Assembly: GCF_017084445.1 (NCBI RefSeq)
Contig: NZ_CP070947.1
Coordinates: 496,001 to 560,000 of the forward strand
Length of the DNA stretch: 64,000 nt
Reading direction: 5' to 3'
From: Mycoplasma sp. Mirounga ES2805-ORL
GTDB taxonomy: Bacteria > Bacillota_I > Bacilli_A > Mycoplasmatales > Metamycoplasmataceae
The notes beneath the pieces are model-generated. The model searched no databases and had not been told where the DNA came from. It worked only from the letters and a program-made list of their open reading frames with translations. Position numbers and translations under genes: made by a program. Positions 43,497-54,425 of this stretch are shown here, in pieces (the stretch's first letter is position 1; each line of letters opens with the position of its first letter).

Positions 43497-46463
43497 ATGA
43501 GTATTAATCCGATATTTACAAAGTGAAAAAAGAAGCCAGTATCTGATAGAACATTTATGAATAAGATGTTTAATTTAGATAGTACAAAGCAAGTAAAAGA
43601 AATTAATAACTTTTTTAGTGAGCAACTAAAATTTATAGGAAATAAAATAATTGCATCACTTGGAGTTGGTACTAACTTGTTAAATGAATATACAATAACT
43701 GCTCTAGGATATTCATTCTGTGAAGTATTTAATGAATCTTTTTTAGATAGAGGCAAGAAATCTATTTTTATATCTAATGATGAATCTTTCCACGGAATCT
43801 TATATTCAAACATTTTGGCTCGTGTGTTCAGTGAAAAAGGATTTGAAAATATTGTTTTTGGCAACTCAGCAGAAACTCCCAAAGTTCTTAAAAAACTTGC
43901 AGTTCAAGAAAATAATTCAACTGTTTGTATTTCAATAAATCATTATAAAAATCAAAAAAATGTAATGCAAATAAGTTTTGATTGAGGGGACGGATCTCCA
44001 TTTGACATTACCGAAATGATTAAAATTGGTACAAAACTTAATTTTATGAATTATCTAACAATAGATATTCCTGAAGAATGTATTAGTTTTAAATATGACC
44101 ATAGCTATAAAAAATATACTAGTGTTCTTTATGAAAAATACAAAAAGACGCTAGTTACAAATAGACAATCAATAAAAAATGCTAATCAATTTGCTGTATC
44201 AATTTCAAGAAAGTCAACAGTTAAATTTTATGATTTATTATTTAAACAACTTAACATAAATGCTACTCTACATGAAAATAAGAAAAAAAGTTGACATGAT
44301 GTTACAAATCAAAATCTTTTTAAATCAACTCATTTAAACTCTTTAATTAAAAAACCTATTGCTAATTTTTTAATTGATGAAGAAGGTGAGGGATTAAACT
44401 TAAATATTAAACATAATAAAACATATAAATATTTTAAAGTCGATGAACTTGCTGCATTGTATCTTAACTTTTTACTGGAAGATGATGAATGCTTTCAAAA
44501 ACAAGATCTAAACAAATACTATATTGGAAAATCTGTTGACTTAGGTTCATTAACTAAAAAAATAGCTCTATCACACAATATCTCTGTTGAAGAATTTATT
44601 GAAACTGAACATCTTTGAACTATTGATAAAAAAACAGATAAAAATCTTCTTTTGGGATATACAAGCGATAGCAAATTTGCTACCTCTAGAAATTTATTTA
44701 AAGGTTATGATTCAACAATATTTATGCTTGAAGTTATGAGGATGATTAATTTTTATTTAAGTCAAGGTAAAACTCTATATGATAAATTAATAGAAATTAA
44801 TAGCAAATACAATAAACATTTTTGAACAACCAAATCATTTGATTTAGGCAGTGATAAAATAAATAATTTCTTTTCTCATGTTCTTAAATTAGATTCTTTT
44901 AATGGTCATAAAGTTGTCAACCGTAAAGAATACAAAATAAACTCTCTATTTTCTAGCCAAATACTTATTAAAATTTTCTTTGAAAAGGGTGAAAGTTTAA
45001 TAATTAATTACTCAGTAGTAGATGAAACTATTAATGTATCATGCGAAACTATTGATTATAGTAAAACTGAAGAAGAAAAAATAGCAAATGTTGTTAGAGA
45101 AAAAGAAATTTTTGAAAGTGTTTTTGAACTTAAAGAAGACATAAGAACTAAAAAAATAAATTTTTGAAATGTTTTGAAATATCTGTCATTTATAGGAATT
45201 CTTATAGCAACTCTTATCTTCTTGCTATATTCAATATATAACATAGATAGTAAGGGTCATATTGGTAAAGCTAACATCTCCACTACATTTAGGCATATTG
45301 GAATTGCAATATATCATAGTACTGGAACACAATTTGCTTTTGCTTTTCTATTTATATCTGTTTTTTTAGAGTCTGCAGTAAGCGCTTTAATCTTTAAAAG
45401 ACTTTTACAAATTCAAGGCCAAAAGGTAAAATACTCACAATTATTAATGGGTAGTTTTATCGGTGTGTTTGTACAAAATATTACTCCTAAGTCCATCGGT
45501 GGAGATATTGCTACCTATTGATATTTGAGAAGAAAAGGAATTAAAAGAGCTCCTTTATTATCAGCCGTTATAATGAACACATTCTTATGGCAGCTGACTA
45601 ATGTCTTGTTAATTTGTGTTTTTGTACCAATCGGTATTGCTTTTTATTGGGATAACTTTTTTGTTGGCCAAATCAATAATGGAATAGTTGTTACTTTTAT
45701 AGTCACAACAATAATAGGTTTAGTTTTAGATTCTGGCCTTGTTATTTTATTCTTGGTAATTGCGATGAATACAAAAATTCAAAAATGATTCATAAACATA
45801 ATTATTTGATTCTTAGAATGAATGCCATTTGTACATTTATATGATGTTGATGCAAAAAAAGCGAAATATCAATATGAGTTCTATCAAATAAAAACTAACT
45901 CAAAACAAATAATTCATAAGTGGTACTACTTAATAGAATTATTATTCTATAAAGTTGCTCTTTGAATGTTAAGTCCAATAGCTATATTTGCTTATGCGTC
46001 CGAAGTTATTCAACCAAATTTAAGGGGCGGATGATACTTTAATATTGTGCTCTCAGGCATACTAGTACGAAGTGCAAACGCAATCTCTATACTTCCTGGA
46101 GGTATGGGAACATCAGACTTATTTAGTACAGAAATTTATAAATCGATATTATTGGGCGGTGTCTTAGAAAGTGTAGATGATTTAAGCACACCACAAGAGC
46201 GTGCCGCAATACTTTCTTCAATTAAAACACTAGGTACAAGAATTATTCCAACATTAATTTCTGGCCTATACTTATTACTTGTATTTATTGGTGAAAAAAG
46301 AGAAGATTTATATAAATCAAAAAGAAAAAACATGCAACTTATTCAAAATGAGACCATTTCCTTGAATGTAAAAACACAATCAGCATTTTATAAGATCGCA
46401 ATCCCTTTAACAACAATTATAATTTTTATAGGAACAATTGTTTTTTTATCAACAAGTATTTAA
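43497..46463 (+). CDS. Fusion of a degenerate phosphohexomutase with a YbhN/LPG-synthase-type membrane domain
   Basis: This is a 988-residue protein in one open frame. Residues 1 to about 550 follow the order of alpha-D-phosphohexomutases: SLGVGTNLLNEYTITALGYS (N-terminal GTS/G region), KSIFISNDES, and a region equivalent to TASHNP that reads CISINHYKN (Ser replaced by Asn138). The metal-loop equivalent reads IDEEGEGLNL (for DGDADR), and the sugar-loop equivalent reads GYTSDSKFA (for ExSGH). All catalytic sets are lost, so this is a pseudo-enzyme. Residues about 560-985 carry roughly eight membrane segments with SIGGDIATYWYLRRKGI and SAISILPGGMGTSD-like text (read ANAISILPGGMGTSDLF), typical of the YbhN/UPF0104 and MprF flippase domain. 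Substrate is unknown. Confidence 0.8.
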
Positions 46464-46468
46464 TACTT

Positions 46469-46495
46469 AAAAACACTATATTCTAGTGTTTTTTT
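46469..46495. terminator. Bidirectional terminator shared by the fusion gene and the nuclease gene
   Basis: AAAAACACTA pairs with TAGTGTTTTT around a five-base loop, with T runs on both strands. The nuclease stop codon lies at its edge. Confidence 0.85.
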
Positions 46496-47075
46496 ACTTT
46501 TTGTGAAAAACATCTTGAATCGGTTCCTTTCAAAAACCTCTTAAATGTGATTGTGCATCAATTTCAATTTTATTTATTTCTTTGTAATATTTAACTAATT
46601 GAGAATCATTAACTCAATATTTATTTTTATCTGTCCAAATTGAAATATACTTTACTCTAGCGAGACCACGCTTTACAAGTTCTTTTGCTAAATCTAATTT
46701 ACCTATTTTTACTATGCAAACTAATCTATTGTATTTATCAGTGGTTATATATTGAAGATTTAACTCTTTTTTTCTTGTAATATTAGTCAAAAAAGTTTTT
46801 GCTTTTTGAGCATAATAATTTTCTAAAGAAGCTAAAGATTTGTAATTATTATTTTTATAGGTTTCTGGAGTGTCAATACCAAAAATTCTTATTCTTTGTT
46901 TCTTGCCAGAAAATATACAATCAAGAGTATCACCATCAATTATCCTAAAAGGTCACTCAATTGAAAATTGACTTTTAAAAGCATGCATTGTATTATCGTT
47001 GCACGAAGAGCAAATGATCGGAAAACCAGTGCTTAAGAGTAATAAAGATTTAAAATAAAAACTCATTTTTTTCAT
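46494..47075 (-). CDS. Lipoprotein with staphylococcal-nuclease domain
   Basis: The gene encodes 193 residues. MKKMSFYFKSLLLLSTGFPI then ICSSC forms a lipoprotein signal with Cys25 as the likely lipid-modified residue, so the enzyme faces outward. The SNase fold follows: FRIIDGDTLDC, RIRIFGIDTPE (active-site Arg and Glu), KYNRLVCIV (second Arg) and ELVKRGLARVKY. Such surface nucleases degrade host DNA and RNA to supply nucleotides, which mycoplasmas cannot make. This fits with hpt, cdd and prs elsewhere in the window. Confidence 0.9.
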
Positions 47076-47112
47076 AATACTTGTTTGCTTTTTATTAGTC
47101 AAAAATCAAAAA

Positions 47113-47144
47113 AAAGAAAAAAAATAAGGACTAAGCCTTATTTT
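47113..47144 (-). terminator. Terminator of rpoE-fba
   Basis: On the minus strand AAAATAAGG pairs with CCTTATTTT around a six-base loop that contains the fba stop codon, then a long T run follows. Confidence 0.8.
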
Positions 47145-47997
47145 GTGAACCGCATTCCAATATTTTTTGTTCAACAATATCACACATAGCGTCAAATCCA
47201 GGTTTTAAGAACTTTCTTGGATCAAAGTTTTTGCCTTTTAAATCTTCTCCGCTTTCAATATATTGTCTAATCGCTTTGTGATTTGCTTGTTGCAATTCAG
47301 TATTAATATTGATTTTTGAAATACCTAAACTAATAGCTTTTGATATTTGTTCTTTAGGAATACCGCTGCCGCCGTGTAAAACAAGACCAATATTGGTTGC
47401 TTCCTTTATTTCTTTTAATTTATCAAAATCTAGGGATTTTCATGACTTAGGATAAGGACCATGAATGTTCCCTATTCCAGCCGCTAAAAAATCAATTCCT
47501 AACTTCGCCATTTCAATAGCTTCCAAACGATCTGCCAGCTCACCTGGAGTTACATCATTGTCACTTGTTGAAGAACCTATAGTTCCAATTTCGGCTTCGA
47601 CACTTACATTCTTTTTTTTAGCTGCTTTAACAACTTCCTTTGTTAATTTGATATTTTCTAAGAACGGAAAATGAGAACCATCAAACATAACGGATGTATA
47701 ACCCACTTCAATCGCTTTTAAACATGCTTCAAATGATCCGTGATCTAAATGTAATGCAACAGGCACTGTAATATTTAAATCTTCCATCATACCACTGACC
47801 ATACCATAAACCGTTTTAAAACCAGTCATGTATTTTATTGCACCTTCACTAGTTCCAAGAATTAATGGTGAATTTAATTTTTGTGCAGTTATTAGTGCCG
47901 CTTTAGTCCATTCAAGGTTATTAATATTGATATGTGGCACAGCATATTGATTTTCAAATGCTTTTGTAACCATATCTTTTGCGTTTACCAATTTCAT
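47131..47997 (-). CDS. fba: Class II fructose-bisphosphate aldolase
   Basis: This 288-residue zinc aldolase splits fructose-1,6-bisphosphate in glycolysis. It shows LHLDHGSFEACLKAIEVGYTSVMFDGS (His-Asp-His metal region), VEAEIGTIG, LAAGIGNIHGPYP and LHGGSGIPKEQISKAI. I use the ATG at 47997, which overlaps the stop of rpoE by one base; the frame is open ten codons further upstream, inside rpoE. Confidence 0.96.
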
Positions 47998-48260
47998 TAT
48001 TGAATAAATCCTTCTCTTGCTGTTCAATTGTTATTTCCGTCGCCTTTAAAACGAGAATCGACAGTTAATAAACGATATGTTTCTCCTATTTTGTTTACTC
48101 TAATTTCTTCATAGCTTAAATCTCTATCATTAGCTTCTTTTTCTCATTTAGTTTTTAATTGACTTTCTACACTTTCGAAAATATCGTCAAATTTAACATA
48201 CTCATATTGACTACAATTTTCTTGAATGTACTCAACTAATATATCTATAATTGTTTTCAT
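47997..48260 (-). CDS. rpoE: RNA polymerase delta-like (RpoE) HARE-HTH protein
   Basis: This is an 87-residue protein with the winged HARE-HTH fold of the delta subunit. It has MKTIIDILVEYIQENCSQYEYVKF-type start text, then YRLLTVDSRFKGDGNNNW and TAREGF, matching the conserved RF..xGxNxWxLREWF end of the domain. The long acidic tail of Bacillus delta is absent. In Mycoplasma genitalium rpoE (MG022) also lies directly before the aldolase gene (MG023), which supports the assignment. Delta speeds recycling of RNA polymerase. AAAGGCGTGTT precedes the ATG. Confidence 0.75.
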
Positions 48261-48370
48261 AACACGCCTTTCTTAATGCTTGTTTATATATGTATACTAT
48301 AATTTATTATTATTTGTAATTATATATTATGATTTTGATAATAATAAAAAATAACAATTTAGGAGAAACT

Positions 48371-48895
48371 ATGCTTAATATTATTCTTTTTGAACCCGAA
48401 ATACCGCCTAACACAGGAAATATAATTAGAACTTGTTTTGCTTTAGGAGCAAAATTGCACATTATTAAACCAATATCATTTGACCTTGACCCAAAATACT
48501 TATCTCGCCCCGCGGCTGGAAGATTACTTTCAGATATTCAACATGAAGTTCATAATTCTTATAAAGAATTTAATGAAAAATATAAAGATAAAAATATCTT
48601 TTATTTAACTAGGTATGGTTTGAAAACGTATACTGATGTTGACTTTAAAAGTGAATACAAGAAATCAAACGAAATATGGTTAATGTTTGGAAAAGAATCT
48701 ACCGGAATTGATAAACCAATTTTGAAAAGCAAAATTGAAAATTGCTTAAGAATACCTATGGTTAGTGAAATGCGTTCAATCAATTTAGCTAATACCGTAT
48801 CAATTGTTGGATTTGAAGTTATGAGACAACTTAATTGAGAAAATTTAAATAAATTTGAAACTCAAAAAGGAAAGGATTTTCTTTTACATGAATAA
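48371..48895 (+). CDS. trmL: tRNA (cytidine/uridine34-2'-O)-methyltransferase TrmL
   Basis: This 174-residue SPOUT enzyme methylates the wobble 2'-O of tRNA-Leu. It has LFEPEIPPNTGNIIRTCFALGA, LDPKYLSRPAAG, LMFGKESTGID and the RIPM...SINLANTVSIVGFEV knot. I chose the ATG at 48371 because AGGAGAAACT precedes it; the upstream ATG at 48329 has no ribosome-binding site. The last residues overlap the next methyltransferase by eight bases. Confidence 0.93.
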
Positions 48896-49616
48896 AAGAG
48901 AAATTTTATCAAGTGTAAATAACCCTAAAGTAAAAATATTGAAAAAAATATTGAAAAAAGGTGATGAAAATTATTTTCTTGTTGAAGGACATCACTTAGT
49001 TGAAGAGGCTACTAAAAACAACTTAATTAAGGAAATATATGAAGTTGAAAGCCAAAACAATTATCCTGATTCAATAAAAATCACGGATAAAGTTTTGAAT
49101 GTAATCACAACAACCAAAACACCTGAAGGTGTAATTGGTTTATGCAAAAAGAAAATCAAAAGTGCTAATTTATCAGATAAGATTGTTTTTCTAGATAATG
49201 TTCAAGATCCCGGCAATGTTGGAACAATAATAAGAACATCCAGGTCATTTGGTTTTAATACTATCTATACTAATATCAATGTATATAATCCTAAAATACT
49301 AAGAGCAACTCAAGGCTCTTTATTTGAAATGGATATTAGAAAATATAATAATTCAATTGAAGAAGTAATTTTTTTAAAAAGCAAAGGTTACAAAATAATT
49401 GCAACAACATTAGATAAAGACAGCATTGAATTAAAAAAAGTCAACCAAAACCACAATAAAATTGTTCTTTTGTTAGGAAATGAAGGACAAGGCTTGTCGA
49501 AAGAAGTTCAAAATTTATCTGATATAAAAGTTTATATACCGATAGAATTTGAAAGTCTTAATGTAGCTGTAGCAGCTGGAATATGTCTTTACACACTAAA
49601 AAACGGAGAAGAATAA
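48888..49616 (+). CDS. TrmH/SpoU-family RNA 2'-O-methyltransferase
   Basis: The protein has 242 residues. A small RNA-binding N-terminal domain (SSVNNPKVKILKKILKKG, FLVEGHHLVEEA) precedes the SPOUT domain: FLDNVQDPGNVGTIIRTSRSFG, KIVLLLGNEGQGL and YIPIEFESLNVAVAAGICLY. It resembles RlmB/TsnR-type rRNA ribose methylases; the exact target cannot be told. It overlaps trmL and leads into the divIVA-like gene and rbgA. Confidence 0.92.
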   Translation: MNKREILSSVNNPKVKILKKILKKGDENYFLVEGHHLVEEATKNNLIKEIYEVESQNNYPDSIKITDKVLNVITTTKTPEGVIGLCKKKIKSANLSDKIVFLDNVQDPGNVGTIIRTSRSFGFNTIYTNINVYNPKILRATQGSLFEMDIRKYNNSIEEVIFLKSKGYKIIATTLDKDSIELKKVNQNHNKIVLLLGNEGQGLSKEVQNLSDIKVYIPIEFESLNVAVAAGICLYTLKNGEE

Positions 49617-49618
49617 AT

Positions 49619-49858
49619 ATGACAAAAAAAATAAAAGAAAAAATATTAGATAAAAAAATTAATCTGGAATTCAATGGCTACTCAATTATTGAAGTAGACG
49701 CTTTATTAGAAGAAGTTTACAAAGAAATTATAGAATTAGAATCAAAAAATGAAATTCTTAGCGAAACGATTGAAAAACTAAAACTAGAAATACAAGAGAA
49801 GAAAATGGAGCTTAGTAAAAATAATTTTATTGCCGAAATGAAAGGCAGTCATAATTAA
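49619..49858 (+). CDS. DivIVA/GpsB-like coiled-coil protein
   Basis: The gene encodes 79 residues. LEFNGYSIIEVDALLEEVYKE corresponds to the DivIVA N-terminal domain (F-x-x-x-x-GY-x-x-x-EVD-x-F/L), followed by a coiled coil up to residue 70 (heptads of Ile/Leu with Glu/Lys). DivIVA domains sense membrane curvature and recruit division proteins. This version has only the domain and a short coil. It starts three bases after the SpoU gene and is two bases before rbgA. Confidence 0.72.
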   Translation: MTKKIKEKILDKKINLEFNGYSIIEVDALLEEVYKEIIELESKNEILSETIEKLKLEIQEKKMELSKNNFIAEMKGSHN

Positions 49859-49860
49859 TA

Positions 49861-50706
49861 ATGAATTACAGTAAGACATTAATAAATTGATATCCCGGAC
49901 ATATGGCAAAAGGTATGAGAGAAATAAAAGAAAATTCCTCTTTATGCGATATTTTTATTATTGTTTTAGATGCTAGGTGTCCAATTAGCTCTTATAACGA
50001 AGATTTTGATAGTATTGAACCAAATAAACCTCGTTTATTTGTAATTACAAAATCTGATATGATGGATCAAACTAAAAAAAATTTAATACAGTCTAGATTT
50101 AAAAATGAAATATTGGTTTGAGCGAACCTAAAACAAAATAGCACAAGAAAATTAATACTAAAAAATATAAAAAAACTTAGTGCAAAAAAAGAACAACAGG
50201 ACAAAGATAAGGGATTTATGTCATCTAAGATTAAAATCTTTGTGTTGGGTGTCCCAAATGCCGGAAAAAGTACATTGATCAATTTATTATCACAAAAAAA
50301 ATCATTAAAAGTTGCGAATTATCCAGGTGTTACTAGAGGCAAACAATGAGTTAATGTTGATAACTATTATTTCATGGATACTCCAGGAATTTTATTGCCA
50401 AAGCTTGAGGATCAAGAAGCGGCAACAAAATTAGCAATGATAGGTTCTATTGATACTAAAAGCTTGCCGTTAAGATTTCTCGCAAATAGTTATTTAAATA
50501 TATTTAATAAATACTATAATGAAAAAATTTTCAATGATTTAAAAATTCAATTACCAAATGAAGAAATAAATGAATATATGGCACATAACTTTTTTGCCCA
50601 GCTTTTTAAACTCCAAGGTTTTAAAGGCGATATTAACAATTTAAATCAAGCATATACATTTTTTATTAATTACATAAGAGAAGCATCAAATATAACATTA
50701 GATTAA
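49861..50706 (+). CDS. rbgA: Ribosome biogenesis GTPase RbgA (YlqF)
   Basis: This is a 281-residue circularly permuted GTPase for late 50S assembly. The start has INWYPGHMAKGMREI. The G motifs run in permuted order: TKSD (G4), VLGVPNAGKSTLIN (G1), YPGVTRGKQW (G2) and DTPGIL (G3). A C-terminal helical RNA-binding domain follows. It is the last gene of the run that starts at trmL. Confidence 0.95.
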
Positions 50707-50836
50707 ATTTAGCTTTAATTTAATGTTTTTAATTAACTGTTTTATAACGAAATAAGTCATTTTAACTAATAACTATTATGAATAATCATCACTCAATATT
50801 TAAAAATAATATAATTAAATTATTAGGAGAATTATT

Positions 50837-51673
50837 ATGAGAGAAAATGTAAAAGACGTTAGTGATACGATTGAAAAATTTGTTGAGAATCTAAATTTAC
50901 ACAATAAAAAAATAAAACAAAATAATGAAATTAAAAAGGTTAAATATTCAGGTTTAAAAAAGCTTATCGAGCTCAACAATTTAGTTAAAGAATATAAGAT
51001 CAAAAAGCAAAAAATATCTGTTGTTAATAACCTAAGTTTTAATATTTACCAAGGGCAAAATGTTGCACTCTTAGGTGGAAATGGCGCAGGAAAGACAACC
51101 ACAGTTGAAATGATTGTGGGTATTTTAAAACCTACTAGTGGCAAAATTACATATAACTTTAGTGATAGTTCAACAGCAACTAATGGAAGCTCTAAAATAG
51201 GTATCCAATTTCAAGATTCATCTTATCCACAAGGTCTTACAGTAAAAGATGTTATTAAGTCAGTGAATAAAATTTATGGCAATTTAACAAACGACAGAGA
51301 AATGGAGTTGCTCACAAAAATATTTGGAATTGATGAATTCATTAACAACAAAGCATCTTCATTGAGCGGCGGTCAACACCAAAGATTGAATGCTTTGCTG
51401 GCAATCGTAAATAAACCCGAACTATTAATATTAGATGAACTAAGTACAGGACTAGATATAAAAATAAAATCAAGATTAGTAAATTTCTTAAAGGAATTCA
51501 TCAAAAAGACAAATAGCACTTTATTGCTTGTATCTCATGATATAAATGAAATTGAAACTCTTGCAGATAGAATTGTAATAATTGACAAAGGTGTGCTAAT
51601 TTACGACAACACAATTGAAGAAACTAGAAAAAAATATGGCAATGTTTCAAAATGTCTTGAACATTTTATATAA
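50837..51673 (+). CDS. ABC-2-type transporter ATP-binding protein
   Basis: This 278-residue ATPase has Walker A LLGGNGAGKTTT, Q-loop QFQDSSYPQGLT, signature SLSGGQHQRL, Walker B LLILDELSTGLD and the His in LVSHD. About 50 extra residues at the N-terminus form a charged coiled-coil lead. It pairs with the permease gene 17 bases downstream. Cargo is unknown; this class exports drugs, lipids or peptides. ATTAGGAGAATT precedes the ATG. Confidence 0.92.
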   Translation: MRENVKDVSDTIEKFVENLNLHNKKIKQNNEIKKVKYSGLKKLIELNNLVKEYKIKKQKISVVNNLSFNIYQGQNVALLGGNGAGKTTTVEMIVGILKPTSGKITYNFSDSSTATNGSSKIGIQFQDSSYPQGLTVKDVIKSVNKIYGNLTNDREMELLTKIFGIDEFINNKASSLSGGQHQRLNALLAIVNKPELLILDELSTGLDIKIKSRLVNFLKEFIKKTNSTLLLVSHDINEIETLADRIVIIDKGVLIYDNTIEETRKKYGNVSKCLEHFI

Positions 51674-51690
51674 GTTAATGGAGGCTTAAA

Positions 51691-52878
51691 ATGAATAAAA
51701 AAATATCTCATTCAGAATTTGATTCTTTCAATGGAATTGTCCAACTGATTAACAAACACTTTTGAAAAGCTTTTGTTGGACCTTTCTTTGCATTTCTTTA
51801 TCCTATTGTATTTGTGGCTGTTTTAGGAACTATTTTTAACTATGAAATGGTCTTAGCTGGCTCAATTTCAATAGGTCCTTTAGCTGTGGCTTGTGTTGCA
51901 TTGCCAACAGCCATCTTTGAATTCAAGAAATCAACACTTCTTAAAAGAATTGGAACGACAAGTATTAAACCTATGACTTTTTTAAGTTACACAGCTAGTT
52001 TTTATTTTTTAATAATGATTGCTTCAGGGCTTTGAACAACGATTTTTTCGATGATGATTTTTGGAAAATATTGAAATACTGGTCGAATAATGTATTCTGT
52101 TGGAAACGTAGATATTAAAATAAATTCTTTAAAAGAAATTTTTGCCAAAATAGAATGAGCCGGTTATATATATAGTTTTATAGTTTTAACATTAGTAAGT
52201 ACTGCCGTAGGACTATTTTTAGTTAGTATTTCAAAATCTATTTTAATGATTCAAGCTTTTGGAAGCTCATTATTAATATTCACAATGTTCTTGACAGGTC
52301 AAGTATTACCTCTTGCTCAAATTGCCAATGTTCAAAGCATGTGATATCTTTCTTATCTAACACCATTTAAAAGTGCAATAGTGCAAAACACAATGTCCTT
52401 TAATGGATTAGGAAAATTAAGCAATGAGTACACATTAAATAATCTTGAGATTGATGGATCTAGTGCAATTTACAATCTTAATGAAATCAAATACTACATA
52501 AGCAATATTGATAAGGGCATAAAAACTCCAGAAAAAGTAGTTGGGTATTTATCTTTACAGTATTCAAAGTATAATATTTTTGACATTAATAAAACTTACT
52601 ATGCTGTTGATGGTTTATCAACAGTTCAACCAGCTATTGTTAAAGTTAGCGAATTAGAAAAAGTTAATTCTGAATTAAAGCCATTAGAAAGTGTATTAAT
52701 TAAAATGCCGGAATTCAAGAACTCATACATTCAACTAACAGCAGGGAGCATCGGAAATAAATCTCTAGTACAAATCGGAAATAGTATAGAAAATTCACTA
52801 AATTTTGCTCTACCATATCTATGAATAGTAACTTTATTCTTAATTTCTATGAAATCATTTACATGAAATATTAGATAA
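51691..52878 (+). CDS. ABC-2-type transporter permease
   Basis: The protein has 395 residues. A cytoplasmic start is followed by about six membrane segments (FVGPFFAFLYPIVFVAVLG, IGPLAVACVALPTAIFEF, ...), with the ABC-2 block WYLSYLTPFKSAIVQNT. An extracellular loop of about 120 residues (residues 240-365) precedes the final helix, which is longer than usual for the family. It is the membrane partner of the ATPase just upstream. The frame runs through TGA tryptophans to a TAA at 52876. Confidence 0.88.
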
Positions 52879-52888
52879 AAAATAAAAG

Positions 52889-52912
52889 AAAATTGGCACT
52901 TTGCCAATTTTT
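52889..52912. terminator. Terminator between the ABC permease and the YitT-like gene
   Basis: AAAATTGGCA pairs with TGCCAATTTT around three bases, with a T run on the plus strand and an A run upstream that also serves the convergent gene. Confidence 0.85.
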
Positions 52913-52930
52913 ATTTATCAATTTAAATAA

Positions 52931-54055
52931 TTATTTAGAAACAAATAAGTATCCTTCAACTTTTTTTAACGCTGATGCAGTAATAAAAGCATTAGGGTCA
53001 ACCTCTCTTATTATTTCGAATAATTTCGGAGCATCCATAAATAAACAAATAACAATTATTGACTTTTGTTCTTGTTTTGAATATCCACCAAGAACTGTAT
53101 TAATGCTTGAAGTAAATTTATGAGATTTTAAAGAGTTAATTTTATTAACTATTGCTTCTGTTTGTGAAGACATAACTTCAACTCTTACCATCTTAAATTT
53201 AGGGAACAATGTTGATAATAACCATCCATTAAATAAAACCATAAATAAACCTGCAATAAATGAAGGTGAAAAATATTTTTGCACACTTCAACCTTTAACA
53301 CTTAAATATCATTCATTATTTATTTTGCTTGAAATATTAATACTTTCATGCAATCCTCCGGGTAAATATGTACCAAGGAAAAATGCAATAATAAATGAAC
53401 CTAAATGAAGAAACATTAAAATAATTCCAACATCTTTATATTTTTTTTGCGATAAGTATACGCTTAACATATCAAAACCACCAGAACTGCTGTTAATCAT
53501 TAATAAAAGCGCGGTACAAACCGCTTGGATAAGTCCTCAAATAAATGCATAAATAAATACTGCAAATACACCGAATTCTGGATTATCTTGGTGTCCTATT
53601 TTGCCAAATAACAATCAAGTATCGCTTGATGGAATATTACTTATGATAAAACCCGCCACAGAACCAGCAATCATAAAAACTACTGTTAATATTGCAAATC
53701 TTTGATTAATTTTTTTATATGACAAAATAAATAATGGAATGTTTACTAAAACATTTAAACCTCAAAAAATTAAGTTATAAATAAACTTACTTCAAAATCC
53801 ATAAGGTGAAATAAAATAATATGTTAGCCTAGCAACAGATTGACATAGGGCAGCAATTCCCATTTCATATAGACCGGTAATTTGAACAAACAAGAATTGC
53901 GTAAGTCCCATAAAAATTCCTATTAGAACTGTAAAAAGTACTTGATATTTAAAATTTTTAACTCTGTGCATTGAGCTAAAGCGAAATAGAGATTGCTTAA
54001 TTTTAACTCTTTGTATTTCAACAGTGTTAGTTTTATTTTTTTTGTTTTCTTTCAT
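52931..54055 (-). CDS. YitT-family membrane protein with DUF2179 domain
   Basis: The protein has 374 residues with a basic N-terminus and about six hydrophobic segments, including NSSSGGFDMLSVYLSQKK (the conserved TGGxDxl loop of YitT proteins) and a following FLGTYLPGG turn. The last 90 residues are a soluble DUF2179 domain (VRVEVMSSQTEAIVNKINSL, DPNAFITASALKKVEGYLF). Function is not established for the family. Several paralogues are usual in mycoplasma genomes. Confidence 0.88.
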
Positions 54056-54102
54056 AATATTTAATTATAAATAATAACTTATTTATAAAAATAACAAATT
54101 AC

Positions 54103-54131
54103 AAAAAGCCCACAATTTTATAGTGGGCTTT
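54103..54131 (-). terminator. Terminator of the PHP-ATPase operon
   Basis: On the minus strand AAAGCCCAC pairs with GTGGGCTTT around nine bases and ends in TTTTTG. It lies 16 bases after the stop of the 91-residue gene. Confidence 0.85.
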
Positions 54132-54147
54132 ACCAAACATGAGCTTA

Positions 54148-54423
54148 TTAATTATTGTATTTTTTAACAAAACTATCGAAAAGTTGAACAATGAAATCTA
54201 GTGCTGCTAGCTCTTTTTGTTTGTTTTTCGCAGCATCAGTGACTTCTAAGTTTAATTTATTTTCGCCACTATTAACTAATTCAATTAAAAATTTATTAAT
54301 GTTTTGTTTATTTCAGTCAGTAGTATCGTTTAAATCGACTTTTATATCTGCCTTCTTAGATATTGAATTTTTAATTGTGATATAGCTTGTATTTGGTGTT
54401 GTTTCAAAATCTATTGTAATCAT
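54148..54423 (-). CDS. 91-residue protein of the PHP-ATPase operon, unknown
   Basis: A small soluble protein (MITIDFETTPNTSYITIKNS...), with a beta-rich first half and a helical, lysine/alanine-rich second half (ELAALDFIVQLFDSF). There is no membrane segment. AAAGGAG lies before the ATG, which is two bases after the ATPase stop, so it belongs to the same transcript and is followed by a terminator. I do not recognise the family. Position suggests a regulatory or accessory subunit of the ATPase. Confidence 0.8.
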
Positions 54424-54425
54424 AA

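Noticed and set aside
43400-43882. 160-codon minus-strand frame
   Set aside because: It lies opposite the N-terminal part of the phosphohexomutase-like protein, with no recognisable motif or start signal.
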